Positions 56,779 through 64,000 of a stretch of DNA of 64,000 bases are shown piece by piece. Position 1 is the stretch's first letter. Each line of letters opens with the position of its first letter. The position numbers and the translations under genes were made by a program. The notes below the pieces were generated by a model. The model ran no database searches. It was not told where the DNA came from and worked only from the letters and a program-made list of their open reading frames with translations. Source of the stretch: Taklimakanibacter lacteus (GTDB lineage: Bacteria > Pseudomonadota > Alphaproteobacteria > Rhizobiales > Aestuariivirgaceae). The DNA lies in assembly GCA_003576695.1 (NCBI GenBank), contig QOZQ01000009.1, positions 62,001 through 126,000 on the forward strand, given 5' to 3'.

Positions 56779-58856
56779 AGATTCAAGTAAAGACCAGGCC
56801 GGAATACCGCGAACTGCTGCACAACCCGCAGACACAGTACAGGACGCGAGAGGCTCTCATGGAGGCGTCCATGCGCGCCTTCGAGCGGGATCTCAGGCCC
56901 ATCCGGGGGCGCGGCGCGCTCGAGCCGGGTGAAGTTGCGGTGATCTGCGTGCTGCGCAATGAAGCCGCCCGGATACCGTTGTTCTTCGAGCACTATAAGA
57001 AGCTCGGCGTCGACCGCTTCTTCATGGTTGACAACGCGTCCACCGACGGCTCGATGGATTTGCTGCTGGTCGAGCCGAAAGCCGACATCTTCCTTGCCGA
57101 ATCCTCGTTCTTCGAGAGCTATTTCGGGAACTACTGGTGGAACGGCATCTCCCAGGCTTACTGTCGCGGCCACTGGATCGTGGTGGCCGACGCCGACGAG
57201 TTGCTCGTCTATGACGGCATGGAAAACCACGGCCTCAGGGACTTCGGCAAATGGCTTGAGCATCAGGGCGTCGACCGAGCCTTCGTTCCCATGATCGATC
57301 TCTATACGTCGGGCACGATTAGCCATCGCCGGCGGTCGATCGCGGAAATGCTGGCGGAGGATTCCTGGTTCGATACCAAGGGCTACAGGCTGGAGCGCTA
57401 TCCTTCCGGGTGGCGCCTCATCGGCGGCCCGCGCGAACGGCTTTTCAATACCGAGGAACGCTCGCATGTCCATTGGATTTCCAAGTATCCGTTCTTCCAG
57501 GTGACCGACAAGACAGTGCTGTTCGACAATCACTTCCTGTGGCCATGGGATCGGAAGTATCGCGGACCCGATGCCGCCTTTCTTCATCTCAAGATATTCG
57601 ATGATTTCAGGGAACGCAGTGCGGTCAGTGAGCAGGAAAACGAGCATGCCCTGAACTCGGCAGCCTACCGCACCATAAACCATCGGCTGGCCCAGTTGCC
57701 CGAGCTGATCGCAGTCAATGAGGATTCTCGGAGATATACGGGACCGCAAAGCCTCATCGACAACGGGCTGTTGCTGCCTGTCGACTGGGGTGACGGTGGC
57801 GTGAAAGATCGTCCGGCAACCGAGCGGCGCGCGACTGGTGAGCAGGCGGCCCCGCGCGACTGGGTCAAGGTCTTGCCGCCAAGCGGATTGGTGTGGGACC
57901 GTTTCGATGAATACAACATGCGATCGGACAGGGCCGTCGAGACGCATCTCGAGGTCATTCGCTGCGCCGGCCCGCTGGCGCCGGGAGAAATCGCCGTCAT
58001 TTGCGTTCTGCGCAACGAGGCGAAGCGTCTGCCGCTGTTTTTCGACCATTACAGGCAATTGGGCGTCAACCGCTTTTTCATGGTCGATAACGGCTCGGAC
58101 GACGGCAGCCACGAGCTCCTGCTTGCCGAGCCCATGGCCGATGTCTTCATCGCTCATGCCCCGTTTGTCGAAGGGCATTTCGGCCTCTATTGGAGCAACG
58201 GGCTTGCCCGCAAATATTGCCAGGGGAACTGGATCCTGACAGCCGATGCCGACGAGCTCTTGGTCTATGACGGCATGGAGAAGAAAGGCCTGCCCGATCT
58301 CGCGGGATGGCTGGAAGCCCATGGCCGTGACCGGCTCTTCACCATCATGCTGGACGTATATCCTTCCGGTGCCGTCGGCGTCGAGCAGCGCTCGCTGGCG
58401 GATGTTCTGGTGGAGGATTGCTGGTTTGACAGCGAAGGCTATTCGCTCGAGGCATCGGATGGCGGGTGGCTGATAACCGGCGGCCCGCGCCATCGGGTGT
58501 TCAATCGCGACCGCGCCGTGCCCTACAGGCACTGGATATCCAAGCACCCCTTCTTCCGCATGGAGGGGAGCCGGGCGATCGTCAACCATCACTGGATATG
58601 GCCCATGGACTGGCGGATGCGCGAGCCGCAGAGCGCTTTCCTGCATCTCAAGCTGATGGATGACTTCCTCGAGCGCAGTGCCCGCTATGAGCGCGAGGGC
58701 CAGCACGCGCATGGATCGCGATCCTACAAGCTGATCAATGAGCGGGTGTCCGAAATGCCCCAGGTCGAGTTCTTCCACCCCAACTCGCGACGCTATCGCG
58801 GACCCAAGAGTCTCATACGCTATCGCGTCATGCAGACGATCGACTGGCAGAAATAG
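56775..58856 (+). CDS. Two-domain GT2-type glycosyltransferase, second of a tandem pair
   Basis: A 693-aa homologue of the preceding protein with the same two-domain plan. Domain 1: ICVLRNEAARIPLFFEHYKKLGVDRFFMVDN and ADADELLVYDGM (Asp139-Asp141). Domain 2 begins near residue 405 (ICVLRNEAKRLPLFFDHYRQLGV), with DADELLVYDGM near 490. Both catalytic acidic motifs are intact in all four domains of the pair, so no domain looks dead. The ATG overlaps the previous stop (ATGA). Confidence 0.85.
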   Translation: MKIQVKTRPEYRELLHNPQTQYRTREALMEASMRAFERDLRPIRGRGALEPGEVAVICVLRNEAARIPLFFEHYKKLGVDRFFMVDNASTDGSMDLLLVEPKADIFLAESSFFESYFGNYWWNGISQAYCRGHWIVVADADELLVYDGMENHGLRDFGKWLEHQGVDRAFVPMIDLYTSGTISHRRRSIAEMLAEDSWFDTKGYRLERYPSGWRLIGGPRERLFNTEERSHVHWISKYPFFQVTDKTVLFDNHFLWPWDRKYRGPDAAFLHLKIFDDFRERSAVSEQENEHALNSAAYRTINHRLAQLPELIAVNEDSRRYTGPQSLIDNGLLLPVDWGDGGVKDRPATERRATGEQAAPRDWVKVLPPSGLVWDRFDEYNMRSDRAVETHLEVIRCAGPLAPGEIAVICVLRNEAKRLPLFFDHYRQLGVNRFFMVDNGSDDGSHELLLAEPMADVFIAHAPFVEGHFGLYWSNGLARKYCQGNWILTADADELLVYDGMEKKGLPDLAGWLEAHGRDRLFTIMLDVYPSGAVGVEQRSLADVLVEDCWFDSEGYSLEASDGGWLITGGPRHRVFNRDRAVPYRHWISKHPFFRMEGSRAIVNHHWIWPMDWRMREPQSAFLHLKLMDDFLERSARYEREGQHAHGSRSYKLINERVSEMPQVEFFHPNSRRYRGPKSLIRYRVMQTIDWQK

Positions 58857-58858
58857 AA

Positions 58859-58883
58859 ATGGCCGGGAAGGGATCCCGGCCAT
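58859..58883. terminator. Terminator between convergent GT2 and unknown exported gene
   Basis: A 10-bp perfect stem (58859-58868 with 58874-58883) with a 5-base loop. On the minus strand it is followed by TTTCTATTT, so it fits best as the terminator of the minus-strand gene; it may also stop the GT2 transcript. Confidence 0.7.
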
Positions 58884-58905
58884 CGCCGTCTGAGCAAGTG
58901 TCTAA

Positions 58906-60114
58906 TCAGTCATTGGCCGAGATCGTGACGCCCAGCTGGTCGATAGCCGCCCCCGGATTGGCCGGATCGAGCGCCATCAGCTGCTGGACGGTGACCGGTT
59001 GGGCGGGCTTGGCCAGGATGGTCAGCGACTGCGGATCCTTGAGATAGGCATTGACCGCCTCGACGGCCTTCTGCGTGAAGGCCGGGTTCTTCAGCTCCGC
59101 CAGGCCCAGCTGCAGCATGGCGCCGGCATTGGCCACCATGGTCGCCTCATCCTTGCCCTGCATGGCCGCCAGCATCGGCAGGACCTTCTTGGTGATCGAC
59201 TTGTCCTCGAAGCGCAGCGTGACCCGGCTCACCTGGATGCCCTGCACCAGCGGCATGAACTTGTTGGGATCGGGCTGCGCCTGGCCTTCGAGCTTCTGCA
59301 GTTCGGCGATCAGCGCCATCGGGATCTCGCCGGCGCCGGCGCCGATCTTGAGGGTGCCGATGTCCTTGCCGGCATAGTACACGTCGAAATCGAAGCCCAT
59401 CTTCTCCGTGGCGATATCGATATTGCCATTGCCGCCGATATCGAAGGAGAGCGTGGAATAGCCGAGCTGCTTCAGCGTGCCTGAGGGATCGAGCGTCGCG
59501 ATGGCCGCTTCCGGTATAGCGATATTGCTGATCTTGAAGTCGGTCTTGCCGGCACCGGTGGCGGGATCGCCATCCCAGTTCATCTCATAGCTGTCGGCCG
59601 AGAAGGTCTGCCCGGCGGCGGCCATCGTGATGGGGCCGGACGACATCTTCCTGGCGACATTCATATTGGCGCGCATGAAGTCGCCGGGCGCCGGATTATC
59701 GCCCAGCGCCTTGACATACCAGTTCTCGGCCGAGCTTTGCGGCATGGAGATGGTGAACGCCACGTCGGTGCTGCCCATATCCATCTTGGTATCGGTGAAT
59801 TCGGCTTTGGCGACCTCGAAGAGGCCATTGCCCTGATCGGTGACGCCGCTGAGCCTGGTCTTGCCGATCGTCAGCGTCATTTTGCCGGCGGCATCGCCCT
59901 GGACCGGCATATTGACGGTGAGCCCGTCAATGACCACGGACCCGTCGCTTTCGGTGCTCAGCGCCTGGTAGGTCGGCTTGACCTTGAGCTGGCTCTCCCA
60001 GTTCTTCAGCAAGACCATGACGATCGGGGGCTCTTCGGCGGCGAAGGCGGGCGAGATGCCGGCCAGTGATGTAAAAAGAATCAACGCGAGCGCCGAGCGC
60101 TTGACCACAGTCAT
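58906..60114 (-). CDS. Exported protein of unknown function, 402 aa
   Basis: Clear signal peptide (SALALILFTSLAGISPAFA) followed by a mature protein of alternating beta strands and a Gly/Thr-rich middle (GKMTLTIGKTRLSGVTDQGNGLFEVAKAEFTDTKM, YSTLSFDIGGNGNIDIATEKMGFDFDVYYAGKDIGTLKIG). The C-terminal half is helical. I recognise no family; it has no catalytic motif or membrane anchor. AGGTTAGGA precedes the ATG. Probably periplasmic. Confidence 0.6.
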   Translation of the reverse strand: MTVVKRSALALILFTSLAGISPAFAAEEPPIVMVLLKNWESQLKVKPTYQALSTESDGSVVIDGLTVNMPVQGDAAGKMTLTIGKTRLSGVTDQGNGLFEVAKAEFTDTKMDMGSTDVAFTISMPQSSAENWYVKALGDNPAPGDFMRANMNVARKMSSGPITMAAAGQTFSADSYEMNWDGDPATGAGKTDFKISNIAIPEAAIATLDPSGTLKQLGYSTLSFDIGGNGNIDIATEKMGFDFDVYYAGKDIGTLKIGAGAGEIPMALIAELQKLEGQAQPDPNKFMPLVQGIQVSRVTLRFEDKSITKKVLPMLAAMQGKDEATMVANAGAMLQLGLAELKNPAFTQKAVEAVNAYLKDPQSLTILAKPAQPVTVQQLMALDPANPGAAIDQLGVTISAND

Positions 60115-60347
60115 GTCCTAACCTCTTGAAAAATGAACTCTACCCACCCCAAGGCGGCAGACATTAGGTCAAGGCATGGGAAAAACCAATGGCGATCTCG
60201 CGGCAAAGTTGAGATTTGGCCGGCCGGGAAGGGTAGCCAAGTTTTCACACAAGGGTGAGATTATGGGGGGTGGGTAACCAGTTGAAACGACGCAAAGTCC
60301 GGATTATTGTCCGCGCCGTCGGATTCTATTCGAGACGGGGCTGTCTC

Positions 60348-60362
60348 TTAACAAGGGGTTAA
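60348..60362 (+). promoter_or_regulatory. Perfect CtrA-type box before the L,D-transpeptidase gene
   Basis: TTAACAAGGGGTTAA matches TTAA-N7-TTAA exactly. It ends two bases before the ATG and includes the AAGGGG ribosome site. CtrA, the alphaproteobacterial cell-cycle regulator, binds such boxes. The position is unusually close to the start codon, so chance is possible. Confidence 0.4.
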
Positions 60363-60363
60363 A

Positions 60364-61104
60364 ATGCGGAAATTCTGGATCGGCGCCGCGGCTTTGCTGG
60401 CTGTGGCGGGGCTTGCGGCAGGGGACGCGCAGGCCTCCACGCCCAATGTGAAATCCAATATCACGGTCGTCGACGAGAAGCCGGCGCCCAAGAAGAAGAA
60501 GGTCGTCAAGGTCACCGCCAAGAAGCCTGAGGTCCGGAAGAAGCAGCGTCTGGTCTATGCACGGCAATGCGACAGCTTCTTCGAATGCCTGTTCAACACC
60601 AGGCGTTCCACCCGCTCGTCCTTCCGCTCTTCGCGCGGCGTCAGCGACCGCACCACCCGTTCGACCGTGTCTTTCGGCGCTGGACAGTATACGCCGGGCT
60701 CGATCATCGTCCGCACCCCTGAGCGCGCTCTTTATTATGTGCTGCCCGGCGGCAAGGCGCTGCGCTACAAGGTGGGCGTCGGCAAGGAAGGCTTCCAGTG
60801 GAGCGGCAATTCCAAGATCGGCATGAAGCGGGAATGGCCGGATTGGCGCCCGCCCGCAGTCATGATCGCCCGCGAGGCGGCCAAGGGCAACAAGATCCCG
60901 ACCTATATGGAAGGGGGCCCGAACAACCCGCTGGGCGCCCGCGCCATGTATATCTCGGGCACCATGTTCCGCATCCACGGCACCAACAATGCTGCCTCGA
61001 TCGGCGGTGCGGTGTCGTCTGGCTGCATCCGCATGATGAATTCCGACGTGATCGATCTCTATGAGCGCGTCGCCGTCGGCTCACGGGTCTATGTCTATCA
61101 ATAG
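60364..61104 (+). CDS. L,D-transpeptidase (YkuD domain), exported
   Basis: A 246-aa enzyme that crosslinks peptidoglycan (3-3 links) or attaches proteins to it. A signal peptide (IGAAALLAVAGLAAGDAQA) is followed by a Lys-rich linker and Ser/Arg-rich stretch. The catalytic domain has RIHGTNNAASIGG (His205) and SSGCIRMMNSDVIDLYERV (Cys221). Confidence 0.92.
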   Translation: MRKFWIGAAALLAVAGLAAGDAQASTPNVKSNITVVDEKPAPKKKKVVKVTAKKPEVRKKQRLVYARQCDSFFECLFNTRRSTRSSFRSSRGVSDRTTRSTVSFGAGQYTPGSIIVRTPERALYYVLPGGKALRYKVGVGKEGFQWSGNSKIGMKREWPDWRPPAVMIAREAAKGNKIPTYMEGGPNNPLGARAMYISGTMFRIHGTNNAASIGGAVSSGCIRMMNSDVIDLYERVAVGSRVYVYQ

Positions 61105-61125
61105 ATCGCGCGAATTCTGCTAAAC

Positions 61126-61156
61126 AAAGCCGCGGTCTCGAGACCGCGGCTTTTTT
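61126..61156 (+). terminator. Strong rho-independent terminator after the L,D-transpeptidase
   Basis: A 28-bp perfect palindrome (61126-61153) with a GC-rich core is followed by six T (61151-61156). It ends the L,D-transpeptidase transcript 22 bases after the stop. Confidence 0.88.
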
Positions 61157-61171
61157 GTTTGGGGCTGTTCA

Positions 61172-61855
61172 ATGGACTGGTTTGCGCCGATCGATGCCTA
61201 TTGCGAGCGTCTGGGCCCCGGCCTCATGGCCGAGCCGCTCAATGCGTTGAGCAATGCGGCTTTCTTCGTTGCCGCCCTCTGGGCGGCGCGCGCCGCCATG
61301 CGCCGGGGTGTGGAGCCCGTCATCTGGCTCCTGATCGCGCTGGTCTTCGTCATCGGGCTCGGCAGCCTCGCCTTCCACACTTTCGCCAACCGCTGGTCGG
61401 CGCTGGCCGATGTCCTGCCGATCACGCTCTTCATCTATGGCTATCTTGCCTTCGCGTTGCGCCGCTTCCTCGCTCTCGGCTGGTGGAAGGTGGCGGCCGG
61501 CATGCTGGCGTTGTTCGCGGCCACCTTTGCCGCCGAGCGGATCATGCCGCCGGGCTTCCTGAACGGCTCCGGCGCCTATTTGCCGGCCCTCGTCGCCAGC
61601 GTGATCGTGTCGCTCGAGCTGCTGCGCCATGGCCATCCGGCCCAGCTCAATGTCAGCCTCGCGTCGACCACCCTTTTCCTGTCGCTGATCTTCCGCACCG
61701 CCGATCAGATCCTGTGCTCAGCCGTGCCGATCGGCACGCATTTCATCTGGCACATGCTGAATGGCCTGGTGCTGGCGCTCTATCTGGAAGCGGCGATCCG
61801 CTACGGCGCCCGGCGGGCAAAGGGGCCGGCTGAAAAAGCCAAAAGGTCCCCCTGA
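61172..61855 (+). CDS. Ceramidase-like integral membrane protein (CREST family)
   Basis: A 227-aa protein with about seven membrane helices. Family motifs: EPLNALSNAAFFVAAL near the N-terminus, GLGSLAFHTFANRWSALADVLPI (metal His and Asp), and THFIWHMLNGLVLAL (two metal His) near the end. Alkaline ceramidases and PAQR-like hydrolases share this plan; the substrate in bacteria is unknown. Confidence 0.8.
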   Translation: MDWFAPIDAYCERLGPGLMAEPLNALSNAAFFVAALWAARAAMRRGVEPVIWLLIALVFVIGLGSLAFHTFANRWSALADVLPITLFIYGYLAFALRRFLALGWWKVAAGMLALFAATFAAERIMPPGFLNGSGAYLPALVASVIVSLELLRHGHPAQLNVSLASTTLFLSLIFRTADQILCSAVPIGTHFIWHMLNGLVLALYLEAAIRYGARRAKGPAEKAKRSP

Positions 61856-61897
61856 AAAAGAACTGGCCCCGGAGGCGCATGCCGTCCGGGGCCCAGT
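61854..61897 (-). terminator. Terminator of the small Lys/Ala protein gene
   Basis: Arms 61862-61873 and 61885-61897 pair with one bulged C. On the minus strand the hairpin is followed by TTCTTTTTC (61861-61854). It lies directly after the small gene. Confidence 0.7.
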
Positions 61898-61919
61898 CCT
61901 GAAGTATCGCTAAAGAAGA

Positions 61920-61997
61920 TTACTTCTTCTTCTTGGCGGCCTTCTTCTTCGTCGCCTTCTTAGCAGCTTTCTTCTTAGCAGCTTTCTTAGCAGCCAT
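61920..61997 (-). CDS. 25-residue Lys/Ala-rich basic protein (histone-H1-tail-like)
   Basis: An ATG at 61997 opens 25 codons of almost only Lys and Ala (MAAKKAAKKKAAKKAT then KKKAAKKKK). AGGAGA precedes it at good spacing and a terminator follows, so it is a complete small transcription unit. Such peptides resemble histone H1-like tails and may bind DNA or RNA. No other function can be inferred. Confidence 0.7.
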   Translation of the reverse strand: MAAKKAAKKKAAKKATKKKAAKKKK

Positions 61998-62208
61998 ATT
62001 CGTTTCTCCTGGTTAAATTAGAGCCCCAATAACGCAGGTAAGCCTCACATCAAACGGCACGAACAGAAGACCCATGAGGAATCAACATTTGTCAGGCCGT
62101 CATCGCAACGTGTTGTCTACCTGTTTGTGTGATTCGGCAATATGCCGACCACATCTGGTATGTCATCAGAAATCAGCTAACAACCGGTAAACATTGGGAA
62201 ATCGGGAT

Positions 62209-62296
62209 TTCCGTCCGTATACTGACGGAATCACGCGGGACTCGCGAGATTCAGGCCGGAATCAAGTGTTTTTTAGTGTGCTCCGTATACGGAGCA
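62209..62296. promoter_or_regulatory. Twin palindromic sites with core CCGTATAC
   Basis: TTCCGTC (62209-62215) and GACGGAA (62224-62230) flank a CGTATACT core. The perfect 18-bp palindrome TGCTCCGTATACGGAGCA is at 62279-62296. CCGTATAC starts at 62215 and 62283. Two sites of one regulator upstream of the 62400/62506 genes is a reasonable reading. Confidence 0.4.
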
Positions 62297-62399
62297 GCGT
62301 CCGGAATCGGTGGATTTTCGCTTCCCCGGCCATGCTTTTCCACTGTGGCGGCGAAGTCACGCCCCCAAAGATTTTTTTGCGGGAAAGGACGTTTTGAGC

Positions 62400-62480
62400 A
62401 TGAATCTGCTCCGCCAGGGCTCTCTCAAGGGCGATTGGCGGATGCTCGAACGCATGGAAGCGCGTTTGCGGGAGGCGTAA
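62400..62480 (+). CDS. Candidate 26-residue small open frame
   Basis: The ATG at 62400 is preceded by AAAGGA at a rather long spacing. The peptide is basic and helical (MNLLRQGSLKGDWRMLERM then EARLREA). It lies downstream of the CCGTATAC palindromes and 25 bases upstream of the OGFr-type gene; it may be a real small protein or a leader frame. Confidence 0.35.
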   Translation: MNLLRQGSLKGDWRMLERMEARLREA

Positions 62481-62505
62481 AATCGAAAAACCGGGAGAGT
62501 GAAGG

Positions 62506-62985
62506 ATGGAAGATATGGCCGCCAACTCCGCCGCCGCCATGTTTCTGACTGGTGAAGGACACGATCATCGCGGGCGCAGGCTCGCCGACGTGCTCGCTCT
62601 CGATGATTCCGCTCTCGAACGAAGCCATGATTATATCCAATGGCTGTTTCCGTTGCCCGAGGCGAGCCGTTTCAATGCCAGCGCGCCGGTCTTGCGCTCC
62701 GATGACATCGCCTTGATACGGGCGGACGGCAAAGCGGGAGCGAATCTCCAGCGCGCCCGCGATCGGATGCTGGCTTTCTACAGCGAGAACGACCATTGGC
62801 TCGTGCCCTTCGACCATAATCACCTGCGCATCACCCGTATCATCCGCTGCCTGGCACTGTGCCGGGGCATCGAAGAGGCCGAAAGCTTCCATCGGCGCAT
62901 CCTGGCGCTGGTCGAGGCGGCCGGCGGCCCGGTGAACCAGGACTCGCTACGCTACTGGCGTGAGGCGGCGCAGGGTGGCGGCTGA
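62506..62985 (+). CDS. Opioid growth factor receptor (OGFr)-related domain protein
   Basis: A 159-aa soluble protein with the OGFr-conserved region: FLTGEGHDHRGRRLADVLALDD, HDYIQWLFPLPEASRFN, and FYSENDHWLVPFDHNHLRITRIIRCL. The domain occurs in bacteria and eukaryotes; the bacterial role is unknown. GGGAGAG precedes the ATG. A 12-bp terminator hairpin follows. Confidence 0.82.
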   Translation: MEDMAANSAAAMFLTGEGHDHRGRRLADVLALDDSALERSHDYIQWLFPLPEASRFNASAPVLRSDDIALIRADGKAGANLQRARDRMLAFYSENDHWLVPFDHNHLRITRIIRCLALCRGIEEAESFHRRILALVEAAGGPVNQDSLRYWREAAQGGG

Positions 62986-62991
62986 AAATGC

Positions 62992-63018
62992 AAATGGCCG
63001 GGCTTGGCCCGGCCATTT
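62992..63018. terminator. Bidirectional terminator between OGFr-type gene and nrdJ
   Basis: A 12-bp perfect stem (62992-63003 with 63007-63018) with a 3-base loop starts AAAT and ends ATTT. It lies between two convergent genes and can serve both. Confidence 0.75.
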
Positions 63019-63043
63019 CTCATCGAACTGTCGTTGTTCGCTC

Positions 63044-64000
63044 TTATGAGCACCCGCTCGTCGAGCCGCAGGTGTCGCATTTGAGGCAGGTGCCGTTGCG
63101 CACCATCGTGTAGTTGCCGCATTCGTTGCAGCTGTCGCCCTCATAGCCCTTCATGCGCGCCTCGGTGCGCCGGTCGAGCTCCATCACCTGAGGCGCGGCA
63201 TGGACATGCACATGGTCTTCGTGATGCTCATGCACATGGACTTCCGCGGTGACGGCGAGTGCCGACGTGCCATAGCTCTCGGCGGCCCGCATCTGCAGCG
63301 CATGGGCCGGCGATGCCGTGGCGCCTGTCGGCATCATGACGACATTGCGCGTATTCAGGTTCTTGCGCACGAAGCCCGACGACAGCACCTTGGCGGCCGG
63401 CACCGGCACCGGAGCCGGCGGCGGGGCGCTGCCGTCCTCCACACCCTTGCCCAGCGCGTCGAAGCCGATATCGGAGGGCTCGACATGGGCGAGGTCGTGG
63501 CGGCCGAGATAGGAGACCGCCAGCTCGCGGAACACATAGTCGAGGATCGAGGTGGCGTTCTTGATCGACTGGTTGCCCTGCACGAGGCCCGCCGGCTCGA
63601 AGCGCGTGAAGGTGAAGGCCTCCACGAACTTGTCGAGCGGCACGCCATATTGCAGGCCGGTCGATACGGCGATGGCGAAATTGTTCATCATCGCCCGGAG
63701 CGCCGTGCCCTCCTTGTGCATGTCGATGAAGATCTCGCCGAGGCGCCCATCCTCATATTCGCCGGTATGGAGATAGACCTTGTGGCCGCCGACGATCGCC
63801 TTCTGGGTATAGCCCTTGCGGCGCTGCGGCATGACCTCGCGCTCGCGCTTGACCATCACCTCGACGATCTTCTCGATCACCTTCTCGACCTTCTGCACCT
63901 GCGGCTTGCCGGTCAGCGTCTCGGCCAGGTCGTCCTCGACCTCGTCATCCTCGATGAGCTGGGCCGAGAGCGGCTGGGAGAGCTTGGAACCGTCGCGATA
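63044..64000 (-). CDS. nrdJ: Vitamin-B12-dependent ribonucleotide reductase (3' part, cut by window edge)
   Basis: Adenosylcobalamin-dependent class II reductase that makes deoxyribonucleotides. The visible 318 codons are the C-terminal part: [20 protein letters not shown] at the edge, [43 protein letters not shown], then [35 protein letters not shown]. The tail has the Cys-rich end [28 protein letters not shown] that relays electrons. A His-rich stretch ([18 protein letters not shown]) lies before that Cys cluster. The gene continues past 64000. Confidence 0.93.
   Translation of the reverse strand, partial: YRDGSKLSQPLSAQLIEDDEVEDDLAETLTGKPQVQKVEKVIEKIVEVMVKREREVMPQRRKGYTQKAIVGGHKVYLHTGEYEDGRLGEIFIDMHKEGTALRAMMNNFAIAVSTGLQYGVPLDKFVEAFTFTRFEPAGLVQGNQSIKNATSILDYVFRELAVSYLGRHDLAHVEPSDIGFDALGKGVEDGSAPPPAPVPVPAAKVLSSGFVRKNLNTRNVVMMPTGATASPAHALQMRAAESYGTSALAVTAEVHVHEHHEDHVHVHAAPQVMELDRRTEARMKGYEGDSCNECGNYTMVRNGTCLKCDTCGSTSGCS

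Larger units (their letters stand above)
61998..62505. other. Gap with palindromic sites and one small open frame
   Basis: No large gene is seen. Two related palindromes with the core CCGTATAC lie 68 bases apart: 62209-62230 and 62279-62296. A 26-codon frame begins at 62400. The first 100 bases are AT-rich and likely hold the promoter of the minus-strand small gene. Confidence 0.45.

Noticed and set aside
56733-58883. A 716-codon minus-strand frame opposite the second glycosyltransferase
   Set aside because: Long antisense frames are expected in GC-rich DNA; the plus strand shows conserved GT2 motifs and a coupled start, and the antisense product has no motif.

Overview
The window reads as a GC-rich alphaproteobacterial chromosome, most likely order Hyphomicrobiales (Rhizobiales). 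Evidence: an HdaA/DnaA-regulator, a B12-dependent ribonucleotide reductase (NrdJ), a perfect CtrA-type box, many ABC importers, and a housekeeping order (lptD, pepA, holC, ABC-F ATPase, ndk, purM-purN, pgsA, AI-2E permease, hdaA, ppk-ppx, rnd, aspS) that I recognise from that order. No tRNA, rRNA, CRISPR array, transposase, phage or plasmid gene was seen. The species cannot be named from the sequence alone.

Layout. 1-3.6 kb: the 5' part of lptD on the minus strand, divergent from pepA. 3.7-8.2 kb: accessory block with an HSL-type esterase, a Tat-exported oligopeptide-type binding protein, and a minus-strand set of NTF2-like, ATP-grasp and small Cys-rich exported proteins. 8.3-15 kb: holC, a YugP-type zinc protease, a Tat-exported cyclase-family hydrolase, an ABC-F ATPase and PEP carboxylase. 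15-18.6 kb: a polar amino-acid-type ABC importer with a formyltransferase. 18.7-23.8 kb: a minus-strand sugar-type ABC importer. 24-28.6 kb: an AhpD-like protein, a repeat-containing OmpA-family protein, ndk, a VUT-family permease and a DMT exporter. 28.7-30 kb: a VapBC pair plus an unknown helical protein. 30-36.3 kb: DUF1223, then a tightly packed minus-strand cluster of an FAD/GcvT oxidoreductase, a DUF2314 protein, a caspase-YARHG protein and an M15 peptidase. 36.5-41.2 kb: SH3, TrmH-type methylase, molybdopterin oxidoreductase, small proteins and a WYL regulator. 41.2-41.5 kb: a gene remnant and a MITE-like palindromic element. 41.5-54.6 kb: purM-purN, DUF2066, pgsA, AI-2E permease, hdaA, ppk-ppx, GYD, rnd and aspS. 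54.6-58.9 kb: two tandem two-domain glycosyltransferases. 58.9-64 kb: an unknown exported protein, an L,D-transpeptidase, a ceramidase-like membrane protein, a 25-residue Lys/Ala protein, an OGFr-domain protein and the 3' end of nrdJ.

How it fits together. A conserved housekeeping backbone is interrupted by blocks of import, envelope and unknown genes. The most unusual parts are the four-fold duplicated GT2 domains behind aspS, the exported DUF2314/caspase/M15 cluster, the three-fold ~55-residue repeat in the OmpA-family protein, the Cys-rich/ATP-grasp/NTF2 set between pepA and holC, and several clean palindromes just upstream of genes. Functions come from motif and family recognition; no database search was possible.
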